A stretch of DNA of 64,000 nucleotides from Sedimentisphaerales bacterium (GCA_016936075.1 JAFGPS010000049.1:1-64000); one strand, 5' to 3'; shown: positions 35,555 to 44,885, counted from the first letter of the stretch. Notes: generated from the letters alone by a model not told the origin. Made by a program: numbers and translations.

Positions 35555-36871
35555 ATGTTATCAGTAAGAACTGTAAAATGGCTTACCAGAACAGGCATAG
35601 TTTTGCCGGTATTACTTGCATTCTATTTTGTATATAAATATGGAATACATGTTCCATATTGGGATGAATGGGAATTTGTGACTTTGCTTGAAAAGTTTCA
35701 TAACCATACATTGACGATAGGTGATTTCTGGGCTCAGCATAGCGAACATCGTATATTTTTTCCGAGACTTTTAATGCTTCTTTTTGCTCATATTTCAGGT
35801 TGGAATATTTATTATGAATTATTCTTTAGTATAATTTTCGCGACGATAAGTCTTTGTTTTTTATTTTCTTTGCTCGACAACACACAAGCGTCTAAAAATA
35901 ATTCTATAATAAAAGTTATTATTTCCTTATTAATATTTTCAATGGCTCAATACGAAAACTGGTCATTTGGTTGGGCGATTCAAATATTTATGTCAATGAC
36001 GGGTGTAATCGCCGCAATATGGTCAGTTGATAAATGGCAGGGCCAAATGCGAGGTTTAATTATAGCAATCTTTGCGGCTATATTTGCAAATTATTCTTTT
36101 GGCTCTGGAATATTAATATGGCCTTCTGTATTATTCATGTTAGTTTTTCAAAAAAAGTGGAAATTGAAACATATTATAATATGGTTGGTGACTGGCTGTG
36201 CTACTGTTGGCTCGTATTATTATAAACATACAAGCTCATCATTTGATACACCAATGATGTACTTTCTTAGTCACCCCATTATGTTTGCAGAATATGTGTT
36301 TGGTTATTTAGGCTCGCCTTTAGCGAGGAGTATTTTTTCATCTGTGTTTATCGCACTGGTTTTGGTTATTATCATTATTTTATCATTTCTTGATATAAGG
36401 AAGTTGGATAAGGAACAGTCTCTCAGAATGATTCCATGGTTGGCTTTTATTGTTTTTGCCGTTCTTTCCGCATGTTTAACTGGTTTTGGCCGGGTTGGTT
36501 TCGGAGTCAGGCAAGCTATGACAAGCAGATATATTACAATTTCTACCCTTTTTGTAATTTCGGCCGCAGTTTTACTCTACAATTCAACAATACTTAATCT
36601 TAAGATGAATAGAATGCCAGTCTTTAAAGATAAGCTTTTTATCGTGATAACCGCTTCAATTTTTATCATTACATATTCCATTAGCTATAGGCATGGTGTA
36701 AAGGGAATGATTGAGAAACAGCAGCAAATTAATCCAGCACTCAATTGTTTTGAAAATCCTGATAGTGCATCAGAGGAAAACCTTGAAATATTATATCCGA
36801 ATCCTGATGTAGTTCGGCAAAGAATTAAAATCCTTTCCGAGATGGGAATAGGATTTGCCCAGGAAAAATAG
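35555..36871 (+). CDS. Polytopic membrane protein, GT-C-like, paralogue B
   Basis: 438 residues, the tandem paralogue of the preceding gene. Colinear motifs include TGIVLPVLLAFYFVYKYGI, VPYWDEWEFV, QHSEHRIFFPRL and KWQGQMRGLIIA. The two differ enough that both are probably maintained, perhaps to act on different acceptors. Ribosome site aaagga about 9 bases before the ATG. Last gene of the A+T-rich glycan block. Confidence 0.65.
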   Translation: MLSVRTVKWLTRTGIVLPVLLAFYFVYKYGIHVPYWDEWEFVTLLEKFHNHTLTIGDFWAQHSEHRIFFPRLLMLLFAHISGWNIYYELFFSIIFATISLCFLFSLLDNTQASKNNSIIKVIISLLIFSMAQYENWSFGWAIQIFMSMTGVIAAIWSVDKWQGQMRGLIIAIFAAIFANYSFGSGILIWPSVLFMLVFQKKWKLKHIIIWLVTGCATVGSYYYKHTSSSFDTPMMYFLSHPIMFAEYVFGYLGSPLARSIFSSVFIALVLVIIIILSFLDIRKLDKEQSLRMIPWLAFIVFAVLSACLTGFGRVGFGVRQAMTSRYITISTLFVISAAVLLYNSTILNLKMNRMPVFKDKLFIVITASIFIITYSISYRHGVKGMIEKQQQINPALNCFENPDSASEENLEILYPNPDVVRQRIKILSEMGIGFAQEK

Positions 36872-37062
36872 ATTCAGGAAAAAACTTACAATTCTTAATA
36901 ATTCATTTAAAATCCTTACTTATCCGCAAATAACACGTTTTTTTTAACATCGTATGGGAATTACTCTGATTTTGCTAATATTTCAAGGCTTGCAAAATTC
37001 CTCGAAAAAGGTTAGTTTATTGTGATTATTTTATAATTGATTGGATAAAACAGGGTAATAAA

Positions 37063-38331
37063 ATGGCTAAACAAACTACGAATAAATCGTCTAAAGCGGT
37101 TTGCAGCTTCTGCGGCAAGCCGTCTAATCAGTCCGAAACGCTTATAGAAGGGCCGAACAAAGTATTCATATGTCCTGAATGCGTGGACCTTTGCTCGACT
37201 ATCATTAAGCAGGATCGCAAACGTACATCTTCAGATATTAAACTGGATAAAATGCCCAAACCCAGAGAAATAAAGGAATATCTCGATGAATATGTAATTG
37301 GGCAGGAACATGCGAAAAAATATCTTTCCGTCGCGGTGCATAATCATTATAAGCGTTTACTGCATCATTCCAGCGATGACATCAATATTGAGATTGATAA
37401 ATCCAACGTTCTTTTAATAGGCCCGACAGGCTCAGGCAAAACCCTGCTCGCCAAAACGCTCGCTCGCAAGCTTGATGTACCGTTTGCGATATGCGATGCG
37501 ACTACCGTAACTGAAGCAGGCTATGTCGGCGAGGATGTCGAGAACTTCCTGCTGCGTCTGCTCCAGAATGCTGATTTTGATATCGAAGCCGCTCAAAAAG
37601 GAATTGTCTATATCGATGAGATTGATAAAATCGGAAAGACAAGCCAGAACGTTTCGATTACTCGTGACGTATCCGGCGAGGGTGTCCAGCAGGCTTTGTT
37701 GAAAATGCTCGAAGGAACCATCTCAAATATTCCACCACAGGGCGGCAGAAAACACCCGGAACAATCTTACATACAGATAGATACTTCGCAGATTCTCTTT
37801 ATATGCGGCGGAACTTTTGTCGGCTTGGAAAATATTATCAAAAAGAGACTCGGCAAAAAAATGATTGGATTCGATTCCGAGCTTTCAAAAGCTGTAAATG
37901 TACAGGCAGAGTTATCGAATTTTCTCGAACAGGTTATACCCGAAGATGTTATCGAGTACGGAATGATTCCTGAGATGGTAGGCCGCCTTCCAGTTATTAC
38001 AACTCTCTCTGCTCTGGATGAAGAAGCGCTTATCGAGATTTTGACCAAGCCGAAAAACGCGTTGAGCAAACAATACCAGAGATTTTTCGAGATGGAAGAC
38101 GCCGAGTTGGAATTTACCGAAGGTGCTTTGCACGCTTTAGCGAAAAAAGCACTCATGCGTGACACCGGCGCCAGGGCCTTGCGTTCAATTACAGAGGAAC
38201 TGATGATTGATTTGATGTACCAGCTTCCCGAAGAGCCCAAGCCGGCGAAATATGTTATAACGCCGGAAGTAGTTGAAGGTAAAGCCAGCTTGTTCGATTT
38301 GAAGAAAAAAACTAAAAAAGAGTCTGCATAA
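37063..38331 (+). CDS. clpX: ATP-dependent Clp protease ATP-binding subunit ClpX
   Basis: 422 residues, full length. N-terminal zinc-binding domain with C14/C17/C37/C40; Walker A GPTGSGKT; pore loop GYVGED; Walker [11 protein letters not shown]; and a C-terminal small domain ([13 protein letters not shown]). It unfolds tagged substrates, including tmRNA-tagged proteins, and feeds them to ClpP. No clpP or tig lies next to it here, unlike the common tig-clpP-clpX order; smpB, part of the tagging system, is about 10 kb downstream. A TATAAT box at 37032-37037 is a plausible -10 element. The next gene follows after 11 bases, so the methyltransferase is likely co-transcribed. Confidence 0.97.
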   Translation: MAKQTTNKSSKAVCSFCGKPSNQSETLIEGPNKVFICPECVDLCSTIIKQDRKRTSSDIKLDKMPKPREIKEYLDEYVIGQEHAKKYLSVAVHNHYKRLLHHSSDDINIEIDKSNVLLIGPTGSGKTLLAKTLARKLDVPFAICDATTVTEAGYVGEDVENFLLRLLQNADFDIEAAQKGIVYIDEIDKIGKTSQNVSITRDVSGEGVQQALLKMLEGTISNIPPQGGRKHPEQSYIQIDTSQILFICGGTFVGLENIIKKRLGKKMIGFDSELSKAVNVQAELSNFLEQVIPEDVIEYGMIPEMVGRLPVITTLSALDEEALIEILTKPKNALSKQYQRFFEMEDAELEFTEGALHALAKKALMRDTGARALRSITEELMIDLMYQLPEEPKPAKYVITPEVVEGKASLFDLKKKTKKESA

Positions 38332-38342
38332 AGGATTGATTC

Positions 38343-39299
38343 GTGTCGAAAATCCGTGCGCCGAGAAACAGGACGATTACTCTAACTGAAGAAGAGAAAA
38401 ACCTTTTCACAAATGATTTGATACAGATTGCAGAGTCTGTAAAGGTAAGCACTATAACAAATCAAATTGCGAATCAGGACGTTTTTCAGATAGCGGAATA
38501 TTTACCTGAAAAATTCGCGGACCTTTTGATACTTGATCCGCCGTACAATCTTACAAAAACTTTTAACTCTTCGACTTTCAAAAAAAGAAGCATCGAGCAA
38601 TACGCTCAGTGGTTCGAGAATTTATTAGTCAAATTATTGCCGACCCTCAAAAATACTGCTTCAGTTTATGTCTGCTCGGAGTGGTTCACTTCGACCGCGA
38701 TTCATCTTGTATTGGAAAAATATCTGACGGTACGAAACAGAATCACATGGGAACGTGAAAAGGGGAGGGGTGCGAAAAAGAACTGGAAAAATGCTTCCGA
38801 AGATATATGGTTCGCGAGTGTCTCCGATGATTATGTATTCAATCTCGAAGATGTTAAACTCAAACGAAAAGTACTCGCTCCCTATACCCATTCCAACGGC
38901 GAACCTAAAGACTGGAAAAAAACTGAAAATGGGAGTTTTCGTGTCACTCATCCATCGAATTTATGGAACGATATAACAGTTCCATTCTGGTCCATGCCTG
39001 AAAACACCGACCATCCTACCCAAAAACCGGAGAAGCTTTTAGCCAAACTGATTCTTGCAAGCACAAATAAAAACGATTTTGTTTTCGACCCATTCATGGG
39101 CACAGGAAGCTCGATAGTTACGGCAAAAAAACTTGGCCGCAATTTCTTTGCAATCGAATTAGAAAAAGAATATTGCCTCTTAGCCGCAAAACGCTTAAAC
39201 CTCACAGAAACCGACAACTCAATCCAGGGCTACTCCTCCGGAGTCTTCTACGAAAGAAACACCCCAAACTTTCAAAAGAATAAGCACTTATCTGAATAA
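38343..39299 (+). CDS. Orphan DNA methyltransferase, beta-class N6-adenine/N4-cytosine type
   Basis: 318 residues from a GTG start with ribosome site aaaggattgattc. Motif IV DPPYN at 65-69 precedes motif I FDPFMGTGSS near 255, the beta-class order. Other conserved parts: ITWEREKGRGAKKNWKN, PSNLWNDI, PFWSMPENTDHPTQKPE and FFAIELEKEYCLLAAKRL. DPPY favours adenine methylation; the recognition site cannot be predicted. No restriction endonuclease gene is next to it, so it may be a housekeeping or regulatory methylase. Co-transcription with clpX is unusual and is reported below. Confidence 0.9.
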   Translation: MSKIRAPRNRTITLTEEEKNLFTNDLIQIAESVKVSTITNQIANQDVFQIAEYLPEKFADLLILDPPYNLTKTFNSSTFKKRSIEQYAQWFENLLVKLLPTLKNTASVYVCSEWFTSTAIHLVLEKYLTVRNRITWEREKGRGAKKNWKNASEDIWFASVSDDYVFNLEDVKLKRKVLAPYTHSNGEPKDWKKTENGSFRVTHPSNLWNDITVPFWSMPENTDHPTQKPEKLLAKLILASTNKNDFVFDPFMGTGSSIVTAKKLGRNFFAIELEKEYCLLAAKRLNLTETDNSIQGYSSGVFYERNTPNFQKNKHLSE

Positions 39300-39478
39300 T
39301 TTACCGCTGAGTTCGCTGAGAATGCAGAGATATTCAAAATAAATAAGGATTTATGGAAATTAAATTACTCAAACTGAGGCAGGAATAAAACGTTGTTGCC
39401 TAATTTCTGGTTTTATCATAAGATGAATCAGAATTAATTAAGAAATATAAGATATTTTATAATTTAGGAAAATAAAAA

Positions 39479-39820
39479 ATGAGAATTATAACAACTGCCT
39501 GTTTTTTGGTTATATTTGCTTGCATTGGATGCGGAAATCAGACTTATTGGTATAATAAAGACAATACCTATTATAGCGCAAGAAGTGATTGCTGGGAGTG
39601 TTTGTCCCAGGTAAAAAATGAAATTGCTGATACCGAAATACAGGAAGAAAAAGAATCCGGTGATTCTGCAAAAGTTTCTAAAACTAACTGGCAAAAACTT
39701 ATCGAGAAGTGCATGAAAGATAAAGGTTATAAAGAAACCTGGGATTATAAGCTGGATTATAATATCAGGAAGGGATTTGTTTCATACAACAATAATATGT
39801 ACCCCGTAGCCGGGAAATAA
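39479..39820 (+). CDS. Small predicted lipoprotein
   Basis: 113 residues. An N-terminal hydrophobic stretch ends in FACIGCGNQ, a plausible signal-peptidase-II lipobox with the lipidated Cys before GN. The mature part is polar and has an SDCWECLSQV segment. Ribosome site aggaaaataaaaa. It does not resemble a family I know. It sits alone between the methyltransferase and the convergent metal-transport operon, after 179 bases in which I see nothing clear. Confidence 0.65.
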   Translation: MRIITTACFLVIFACIGCGNQTYWYNKDNTYYSARSDCWECLSQVKNEIADTEIQEEKESGDSAKVSKTNWQKLIEKCMKDKGYKETWDYKLDYNIRKGFVSYNNNMYPVAGK

Positions 39821-39874
39821 TCCCCCAAACAAATTTATAGGGTTTGATTTATCAGGTTCTTGTAAGAAAAAAAA

Positions 39875-40594
39875 TTATAGTCCGAGGAATGCAATAGCCA
39901 AGCCGCAAAGTAATATACTCGCGCCGGCTATTAAATGCGAATATCGCTGTGCGTGTTTGAGGGGGATAAGGTTTATTCCTGCTCTTGCTAACATAACCAT
40001 CCCAAGCATTGTAGATATTGTTACTATTCCAAAAACAGCCGTTATGAAAATCAAGCTTGAGACACTATGTTCTGCGGCGGGGTACATTAAAATGGGAATT
40101 AATGGTTCGCATGGCCCAAAAATGAAAATGATAAACAAGACCCATGGTGTTACATTTACAGTTTTATCTTCATTGTGAATATGGACGTGACCTTCCTGAT
40201 GGCTATGAATATGTTTATGAACAAATTTGTCCACGTGAGCGTGACTATGTTCGTGAGGTTTGTTCCTGATTGCCTGTCGCAATCCCCAAACCATATACAC
40301 TAATCCAAAAGCGATAAGAAGCCACGCGGCTATATTACCCCTGAAAGATTCGATATCAACGAGACCTTTAACCGCCCAGCCAAGCAATATACCTATAAAA
40401 CCAAGTACAATTGAGCTTCCGATATGACCTAAACCGCAAAGAAATGTTATAAAAGCTGTTTTCAGGTTAGACCACTTGCGTGCCCAGGAAATCATTATAA
40501 AAGGTAAATAATGATCAGGCCCGAACAATGTATGAAAAAAGCCGATAGTCGCGGCGGTAACTGCTAAAGCACCCAATTCCTTTGTCATATACAA
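39875..40594 (-). CDS. Histidine-rich six-helix transporter, UreH/NicO/TauE-like
   Basis: 239 residues with six or so membrane helices. Start FFHTLFGPDHYLPFIMISWA resembles the HxxxxxDH motif of NicO/UreH-type nickel/cobalt transporters and related sulfite-exporter-like proteins. The central loop is His-rich (HEHSHAHVDKFVHKHIHSHQ and following HVHIH), suited to metal binding. It is the last gene, about 90 bases after znuB-type permease, of a metal-uptake operon. A role in metal efflux or delivery (Ni, Co or Zn) is likely. Confidence 0.8.
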   Translation of the reverse strand: MYMTKELGALAVTAATIGFFHTLFGPDHYLPFIMISWARKWSNLKTAFITFLCGLGHIGSSIVLGFIGILLGWAVKGLVDIESFRGNIAAWLLIAFGLVYMVWGLRQAIRNKPHEHSHAHVDKFVHKHIHSHQEGHVHIHNEDKTVNVTPWVLFIIFIFGPCEPLIPILMYPAAEHSVSSLIFITAVFGIVTISTMLGMVMLARAGINLIPLKHAQRYSHLIAGASILLCGLAIAFLGL

Positions 40595-40685
40595 CCCTTA
40601 AGAAAACTAAAGTATTTTAACAAAATATGCGAATTAGAACAATTTAATTATTACGTAAGACATGCTGCAAATGTTTGGAATCATT

Positions 40686-41510
40686 TTAATCATTCTGGCC
40701 GGATATGTGCTTATATAGTGTTGTAAGTGCAAAAATCACAACGCTAACGATGACAATACATGCTCCAGTAGGTAAATTGAGGTAGTATGAAATGAAAAAG
40801 CCCGCCAAAGTACTTAGCATTCCGAAGCAGGCTGATGTGATGACAACCGGGACATATCCTTTGCAAATCTGGTAAGCTGCAGCGGCGGGGCAGGTAATAA
40901 GGCTGAAAATCATCAGGCCGCCAATTAGCGGCATATTAACCGCTAAAATGATGCCGCACAGGGTCAGGAAAATGCTATAAACAAAACTTTCATGAACGCC
41001 AGTCGCAGCCGCAATCGACCTGCTGAATAAAAGAACTTTCATTTCTTTATTGAAGAGTACTACAAAAAGAACGAGTAAAACTGCAAGAACGGCTATTGTT
41101 ATAGTTCTTGTTGTGTTCACGAAAAGAATATTGCCCCAGAGCAAGCCAAGCATATCAGTTCGACTGCCCTGGTTCAGTCCAAGTCCCAAAAATGTGATTC
41201 CAAGCATGAAGCAGAAAATAATCGCAAGGCCGACATTTTTATCGAGTCTTGTTTTGTCTTCCCTTATTGTTGCTAAACTCAAAGCCGAAATAATAGATGC
41301 CACTATGCCGCCCAAAGAAGTGGTAATCGGCCATAGTGTCGGATTATTGAATGAAAGCAGGCCGCCCCAAATAAAACCTGCCATAGATGCGTGCGAAATG
41401 CACGTACCAATAAAAGGCATGCGCAGGCCGATTATGAATGCACCTAACATTCCAGTGCTTGCTCCGGCTATAACGCCGGCTATTATTACTGTAATGAAAT
41501 AAGAATCCAT
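40686..41510 (-). CDS. Metal ABC transporter permease (ZnuB/MntB-like)
   Basis: 274 residues with eight or so membrane helices of the ABC-3 family. Typical features: GMLGAFIIGLRMPFIGTCIS (early helix), KEMKVLLFSRSIAAATGVHE in the cytoplasmic loop that contacts the ATPase, and PLIGGLMIFSLITCPAAAAY. It forms the channel for zinc or manganese uptake with the ATPase and binding-protein genes directly upstream. It starts 17 bases after the ATPase stop. Confidence 0.9.
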   Translation of the reverse strand: MDSYFITVIIAGVIAGASTGMLGAFIIGLRMPFIGTCISHASMAGFIWGGLLSFNNPTLWPITTSLGGIVASIISALSLATIREDKTRLDKNVGLAIIFCFMLGITFLGLGLNQGSRTDMLGLLWGNILFVNTTRTITIAVLAVLLVLFVVLFNKEMKVLLFSRSIAAATGVHESFVYSIFLTLCGIILAVNMPLIGGLMIFSLITCPAAAAYQICKGYVPVVITSACFGMLSTLAGFFISYYLNLPTGACIVIVSVVIFALTTLYKHISGQND

Positions 41511-41527
41511 ATGTATTAATACTTTAG

Positions 41528-42316
41528 TTATTTTCTAATTGTATATCTTCTTCCGCCAAGGGTTACTGTCTCGAACTGTGAACCATAGGCTTGTTGAAAT
41601 TCGCTTGATTCAAGCACGTTGTCTGTGTCACCATCTGCGATGAGGCTGCCTTTGTGCATAAGAATCGCACGGTTGCAGCATGAAGGCAAAAGACTTGTCT
41701 CGTGCGATACCATCAAGACAGTGACTTTTGTTATATTATAAAGCTGTTCGATAATATCTGTAATTTGATATTTCCAGTTAAAATCAAGATTCGAGCAAGG
41801 CTCATCGAGCATCAGTATGCTCGGATTTTGTGACATTGCTCGTGCTATTAATGCTTTTTGCTGCTCGCCGCCAGAAAGACTTCTGAAAGTCTGATTTCGA
41901 TTGTCTGCCAGGCCGAGCTTATCAATCCACTCGTCAACAATTTCATAATCATTATTGTCGAGTCTCTGTAAGAGCGGCTTAATACTTGTTCTTCCCATCG
42001 CTACTACTTCACGCAAAGTGAAAGGCAGGTCGGGATTATATTCCGCCTGTTGGGGAATATAGCCGATGTGTTTCCTGAAGTCGCTTTTTTTCCATGCGTT
42101 CAGGTTGGTGAGATTTATATCATCTAATTTAATTGTACCTTTATTTGGTTTAATCAAGCCGCAGCAAAGTCGAAGAAGAGTAGTTTTTCCAGCACCGTTT
42201 GTGCCTATTATTCCGAGAAAGTCACCTGAGTTGATTTGCAGATTTTCAATATTCAGAATAACTTTGCCTGAACGAACAATGTTGATATGTGTCAGAAGCA
42301 AATTACCTGATATCAT
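41528..42316 (-). CDS. Metal ABC transporter ATPase (ZnuC-like)
   Basis: 262 residues. Walker A GTNGAGKTT, signature LSGGEQQ, Walker B ILMLDEP and H-loop MVSHE. Similar in size and motifs to ZnuC/MntA-type ATPases. Its start overlaps the stop codon of the binding-protein gene by four bases (ATGA), showing translational coupling. Confidence 0.92.
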   Translation of the reverse strand: MISGNLLLTHINIVRSGKVILNIENLQINSGDFLGIIGTNGAGKTTLLRLCCGLIKPNKGTIKLDDINLTNLNAWKKSDFRKHIGYIPQQAEYNPDLPFTLREVVAMGRTSIKPLLQRLDNNDYEIVDEWIDKLGLADNRNQTFRSLSGGEQQKALIARAMSQNPSILMLDEPCSNLDFNWKYQITDIIEQLYNITKVTVLMVSHETSLLPSCCNRAILMHKGSLIADGDTDNVLESSEFQQAYGSQFETVTLGGRRYTIRK

Positions 42317-43140
42317 TTCTGAGCGGCCTCAATAATTGCGTTTACGTTTTGCTGCACTAATGTATCAAAACCTGTTGTATCAGGAAAGTTACTGAAAATA
42401 ACAGTATTTATATTTAGTCTGTCCGCAAGTGAATCAGAAAGATATGTCCCTTCCTGTTTGTTGGCTATGATAAATTTCACATCATTTTGTTTAGCTGCGT
42501 TAAGACAGTTATTAATATTATTTGGTGTTTCCGAATCGCTGCCGGAGAATTTTGCTACAGTCTCAAGTCCGAGCCAGTTTACAAATTCCGATTGATGGCC
42601 CGATGCAATAATCTGCATAGAAGAAAGTCCCGAATCTTTAATCAGAGTTTGGATATCTGTGCTTAGCGTTTCGATTCGCTCACGGACAAGATTCAATCTC
42701 TGCTCGAAAAAGTCTTTTTTCTCCGGAAACTCCGCAGAGAGAATATTGCAAATTTCTTCACATGTATCAAGATATACCTGTGGTATGCACATTCCCGGAT
42801 AAGATTTTATTAAAACCGTTTTCAATCCTTTTTCTTTCAGTCCTGATAGTGTATTTTCCACTTTGCTCTGAAAATCGAATAGCAAAAGCATCTTACAGCG
42901 GCTAAGCTGACTCACCTGTGAAGGAGAAATATCGAAATGTCCCGGGCACATACCGGGAGGTGCAAGACAAAATCCCTCATCTGTATTGCCGCAAATATCC
43001 TGTACGGCACATTGAAGGTAAGAATTTGTCACTGCAATTTCAGATTGGTTTGTCGGACTATTTTTGTCTGTACAGCCTGAAAGTGACACACCTGTGAGAA
43101 TTGTAAAAGTTAGTATATACAAAGAAATTGTTTTTTGCAT
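42313..43140 (-). CDS. Metal ABC transporter substrate-binding lipoprotein (ZnuA-like, Cys-rich)
   Basis: 275 residues. Lipobox LSGC near residue 23 anchors it to the membrane. It shows the overall bilobed cluster-A-I pattern with a central helix (EKKDFFEQRLNLVRERIE) but a reduced His ligand set: PGHFDISPSQ and SGHQSEF are the two clear His positions. At least seven further cysteines (CAVQDICG, CLAPPGMCPGH, PGMCIPQ, CEEIC) lie in the N-terminal lobe. The histidine-rich loop of classic ZnuA is absent. The metal is therefore uncertain (Zn, Mn, Cu or another thiophilic metal). Confidence 0.8.
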   Translation of the reverse strand: MQKTISLYILTFTILTGVSLSGCTDKNSPTNQSEIAVTNSYLQCAVQDICGNTDEGFCLAPPGMCPGHFDISPSQVSQLSRCKMLLLFDFQSKVENTLSGLKEKGLKTVLIKSYPGMCIPQVYLDTCEEICNILSAEFPEKKDFFEQRLNLVRERIETLSTDIQTLIKDSGLSSMQIIASGHQSEFVNWLGLETVAKFSGSDSETPNNINNCLNAAKQNDVKFIIANKQEGTYLSDSLADRLNINTVIFSNFPDTTGFDTLVQQNVNAIIEAAQK

Positions 43141-43144
43141 TTTA

Positions 43145-43783
43145 TCAATTTTCGAATGTACCTATCTGGTTACCGTTATTAAGACGCATCCGGACAATAA
43201 CGCCGCTGCGTTCTCCTGGATTATACCATGTTTGTTTAGGAACTGGATATTTTTGTTCTTTCATGCGGCTCAAATCGAAATTCGGGCCCTGACTGTAAAG
43301 AACCCAACTTACGGGGGATTCTCTCAAATCATAATAATTGCTTCCTTCTTCTGATTGACCGTTTGGGAAATTATCCGGAACCCATATATAAGCACCTTTC
43401 TTTTCGACTGTCGTTCGGTTGTAAATTAAAGTTCCCACCGAACGATATTTATAAGTGTATCCCTGATTGAACCTGTCTTCTATACCTGCCGCCATGTCAC
43501 TGTCCTGTGCGGCTTTGGGAAGATATTTGCCGTCAACCAATTCTATTGGAAGCTGATAAAAATGATCCCCCAGAGCGCAATCTACTCGTGTAGGAGGATA
43601 CAACTCATCATTATCAAGAGAATAGGCCTCGAGGGCGAGGCCTATATCTCTTAGTTCGGCGTTTACAGTTAAAATTTTGGCTTGAAGGCGCACTTTATTC
43701 GCAACGGGGAACAATATCCCCATGAGCACAGAAATAATTGCTATAACAACCAGTAATTCAATTAAAGTAAAAGCGCGTTTCAA
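43145..43783 (-). CDS. Type II secretion-type pseudopilin
   Basis: 212 residues. The N-terminus KRAFTLIELLVVIAIISVLM is the classic prepilin-peptidase signature (cleavage after A before FTLIE, with Glu5). It is followed by a helix and a C-terminal head domain (SVGTLIYNRT, SNYYDLRESPVSWVLYSQGP). Planctomycetes carry many such proteins. It lies between a dockerin-tailed secreted protein and the metal-binding protein, 26 and 4 bases away, so it is co-transcribed with the transporter. Its role in metal uptake, if any, is unknown. Confidence 0.9.
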   Translation of the reverse strand: MKRAFTLIELLVVIAIISVLMGILFPVANKVRLQAKILTVNAELRDIGLALEAYSLDNDELYPPTRVDCALGDHFYQLPIELVDGKYLPKAAQDSDMAAGIEDRFNQGYTYKYRSVGTLIYNRTTVEKKGAYIWVPDNFPNGQSEEGSNYYDLRESPVSWVLYSQGPNFDLSRMKEQKYPVPKQTWYNPGERSGVIVRMRLNNGNQIGTFEN

Positions 43784-43809
43784 TAAATTCCTTCCGTTTT
43801 TTTCAATAT

Positions 43810-44796
43810 TTATTTTAGCCAGTCTTCAAGGAGTTTTAACACATCATCTTCATTAACAATGCCATTCAAATCGAGGTCGCCGGGCTTATCTGCTCTGCGA
43901 TGCTCTGTGCTTGCCAATACAGAACCATTTCCATCATAGTTCATTACGTAAAGACGATAGCCGTCGGTCATGTTCGAACTTTCCTGGTCCAAAATTCCAA
44001 TCACATCGAAAGGCTCAGTCAGGTTGTTCGAGCCTGCATATATTCCATTGCCCCGTCCTAATTTAACCGGGAACGTTTTTGTTCCATCAGTAACTAAAAA
44101 TTCACCGTTCGGTTTCCAGTTTTCCATAGTAGCTGCAGCATCAACAAAATTGACATCCTTGATTTTTATAAGTCTGCTCTGGTAATATTCACAGCCGAAA
44201 AGTCTGGATTCATGAAAAACGAAATTATCCGATTCATTTTTTAAGTCATCCAGTGTTACAAGTTCCGGCCTTGGTATTCCCACGCCTTTTTCTACCAGTT
44301 CAATGGTAAAATCATGGTCAGAATTTTTATTATGTTGTTCATTTATATTATCTTTTCCTTTATATGATAGATAATAGCCTGTAACTCTAATTCTATCACC
44401 AGGAGCAAATTGAGCTGCATTTATGCGATTAAGCTCGGCAACGAATTCTCCGTTCGAATATCCACCTGTATCTACCCAAGGCAGATTATCATATCGCTGT
44501 GCTATAAAAACTGCCGTACCAGCATGATCATCGCCTTCGCCCTGAAAGAAAAACTGCCATTGTGCACTAAGATTGTAGGTTTGGGTAATGGTGTCATCAG
44601 GTGTTGGATCCAGCATTTCAGCAGGATTATGAAGTAGAATACCTTCAAGAGTTACTTCGTCGGTAGCATTATAAGTATGTTCGCCTGTTTCATCTACTGC
44701 CTGAAACTCCGAATGCGTTACCTGGGCTGCTTCGGCTTGCATAGTTCCTATAAGAACAAAACACATCAAAGCCATTACAAAAAATAAATTTTTCAT
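43810..44796 (-). CDS. Secreted protein with dockerin-like C-terminal motif
   Basis: 328 residues from the ATG at 44796, chosen because a strong cggaggataaa site lies before it and the signal peptide (MKNLFFVMALMCF to QAEAA) starts there; a longer reading exists. The body has beta-rich, OB-fold-like segments (VTLEGILLHNPAEMLDP, GDRIRVTGYYLSY, FPVKLGRGNGIYAG). The last 25 residues, GDLDLNGIVNEDDVLKLLED, have the Ca-binding loop of a dockerin type I/EF-hand-like repeat. It is the first gene of the metal-transport operon. A candidate surface or periplasmic protein; ligand unknown. Confidence 0.8.
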   Translation of the reverse strand: MKNLFFVMALMCFVLIGTMQAEAAQVTHSEFQAVDETGEHTYNATDEVTLEGILLHNPAEMLDPTPDDTITQTYNLSAQWQFFFQGEGDDHAGTAVFIAQRYDNLPWVDTGGYSNGEFVAELNRINAAQFAPGDRIRVTGYYLSYKGKDNINEQHNKNSDHDFTIELVEKGVGIPRPELVTLDDLKNESDNFVFHESRLFGCEYYQSRLIKIKDVNFVDAAATMENWKPNGEFLVTDGTKTFPVKLGRGNGIYAGSNNLTEPFDVIGILDQESSNMTDGYRLYVMNYDGNGSVLASTEHRRADKPGDLDLNGIVNEDDVLKLLEDWLK

Positions 44797-44850
44797 TTTA
44801 TCCTCCGAATAAAGACATAATAATATAAAAAACGTATTACTGCGCATAAA

Positions 44851-44878
44851 ATACTACATATCGTGTTACGGTGTCAAT
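44851..44878 (-). promoter_or_regulatory. Promoter of the metal-transport operon
   Basis: On the minus strand, TTGACA (44878-44873) is followed after 16 bases by TAGTAT (44856-44851); TATTTT with 19-base spacing is the alternative. It lies about 55 bases upstream of the dockerin-protein ATG. A partial inverted repeat gtatt...aatac (44834-44854) overlaps the -10 region and could be an operator, but it does not match a Zur or MntR box that I recognise. Confidence 0.45.
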
Positions 44879-44885
44879 AAAATAA

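Noticed and set aside
41050-41502. Plus-strand reading of 150 residues opposite the metal permease.
   Set aside because: It is antisense to well-conserved membrane helices of the permease and has no recognisable features.
44800-44885. Zur or MntR operator before the metal operon.
   Set aside because: Only a short gtatt...aatac half-site pair is visible; no match to known consensus boxes.
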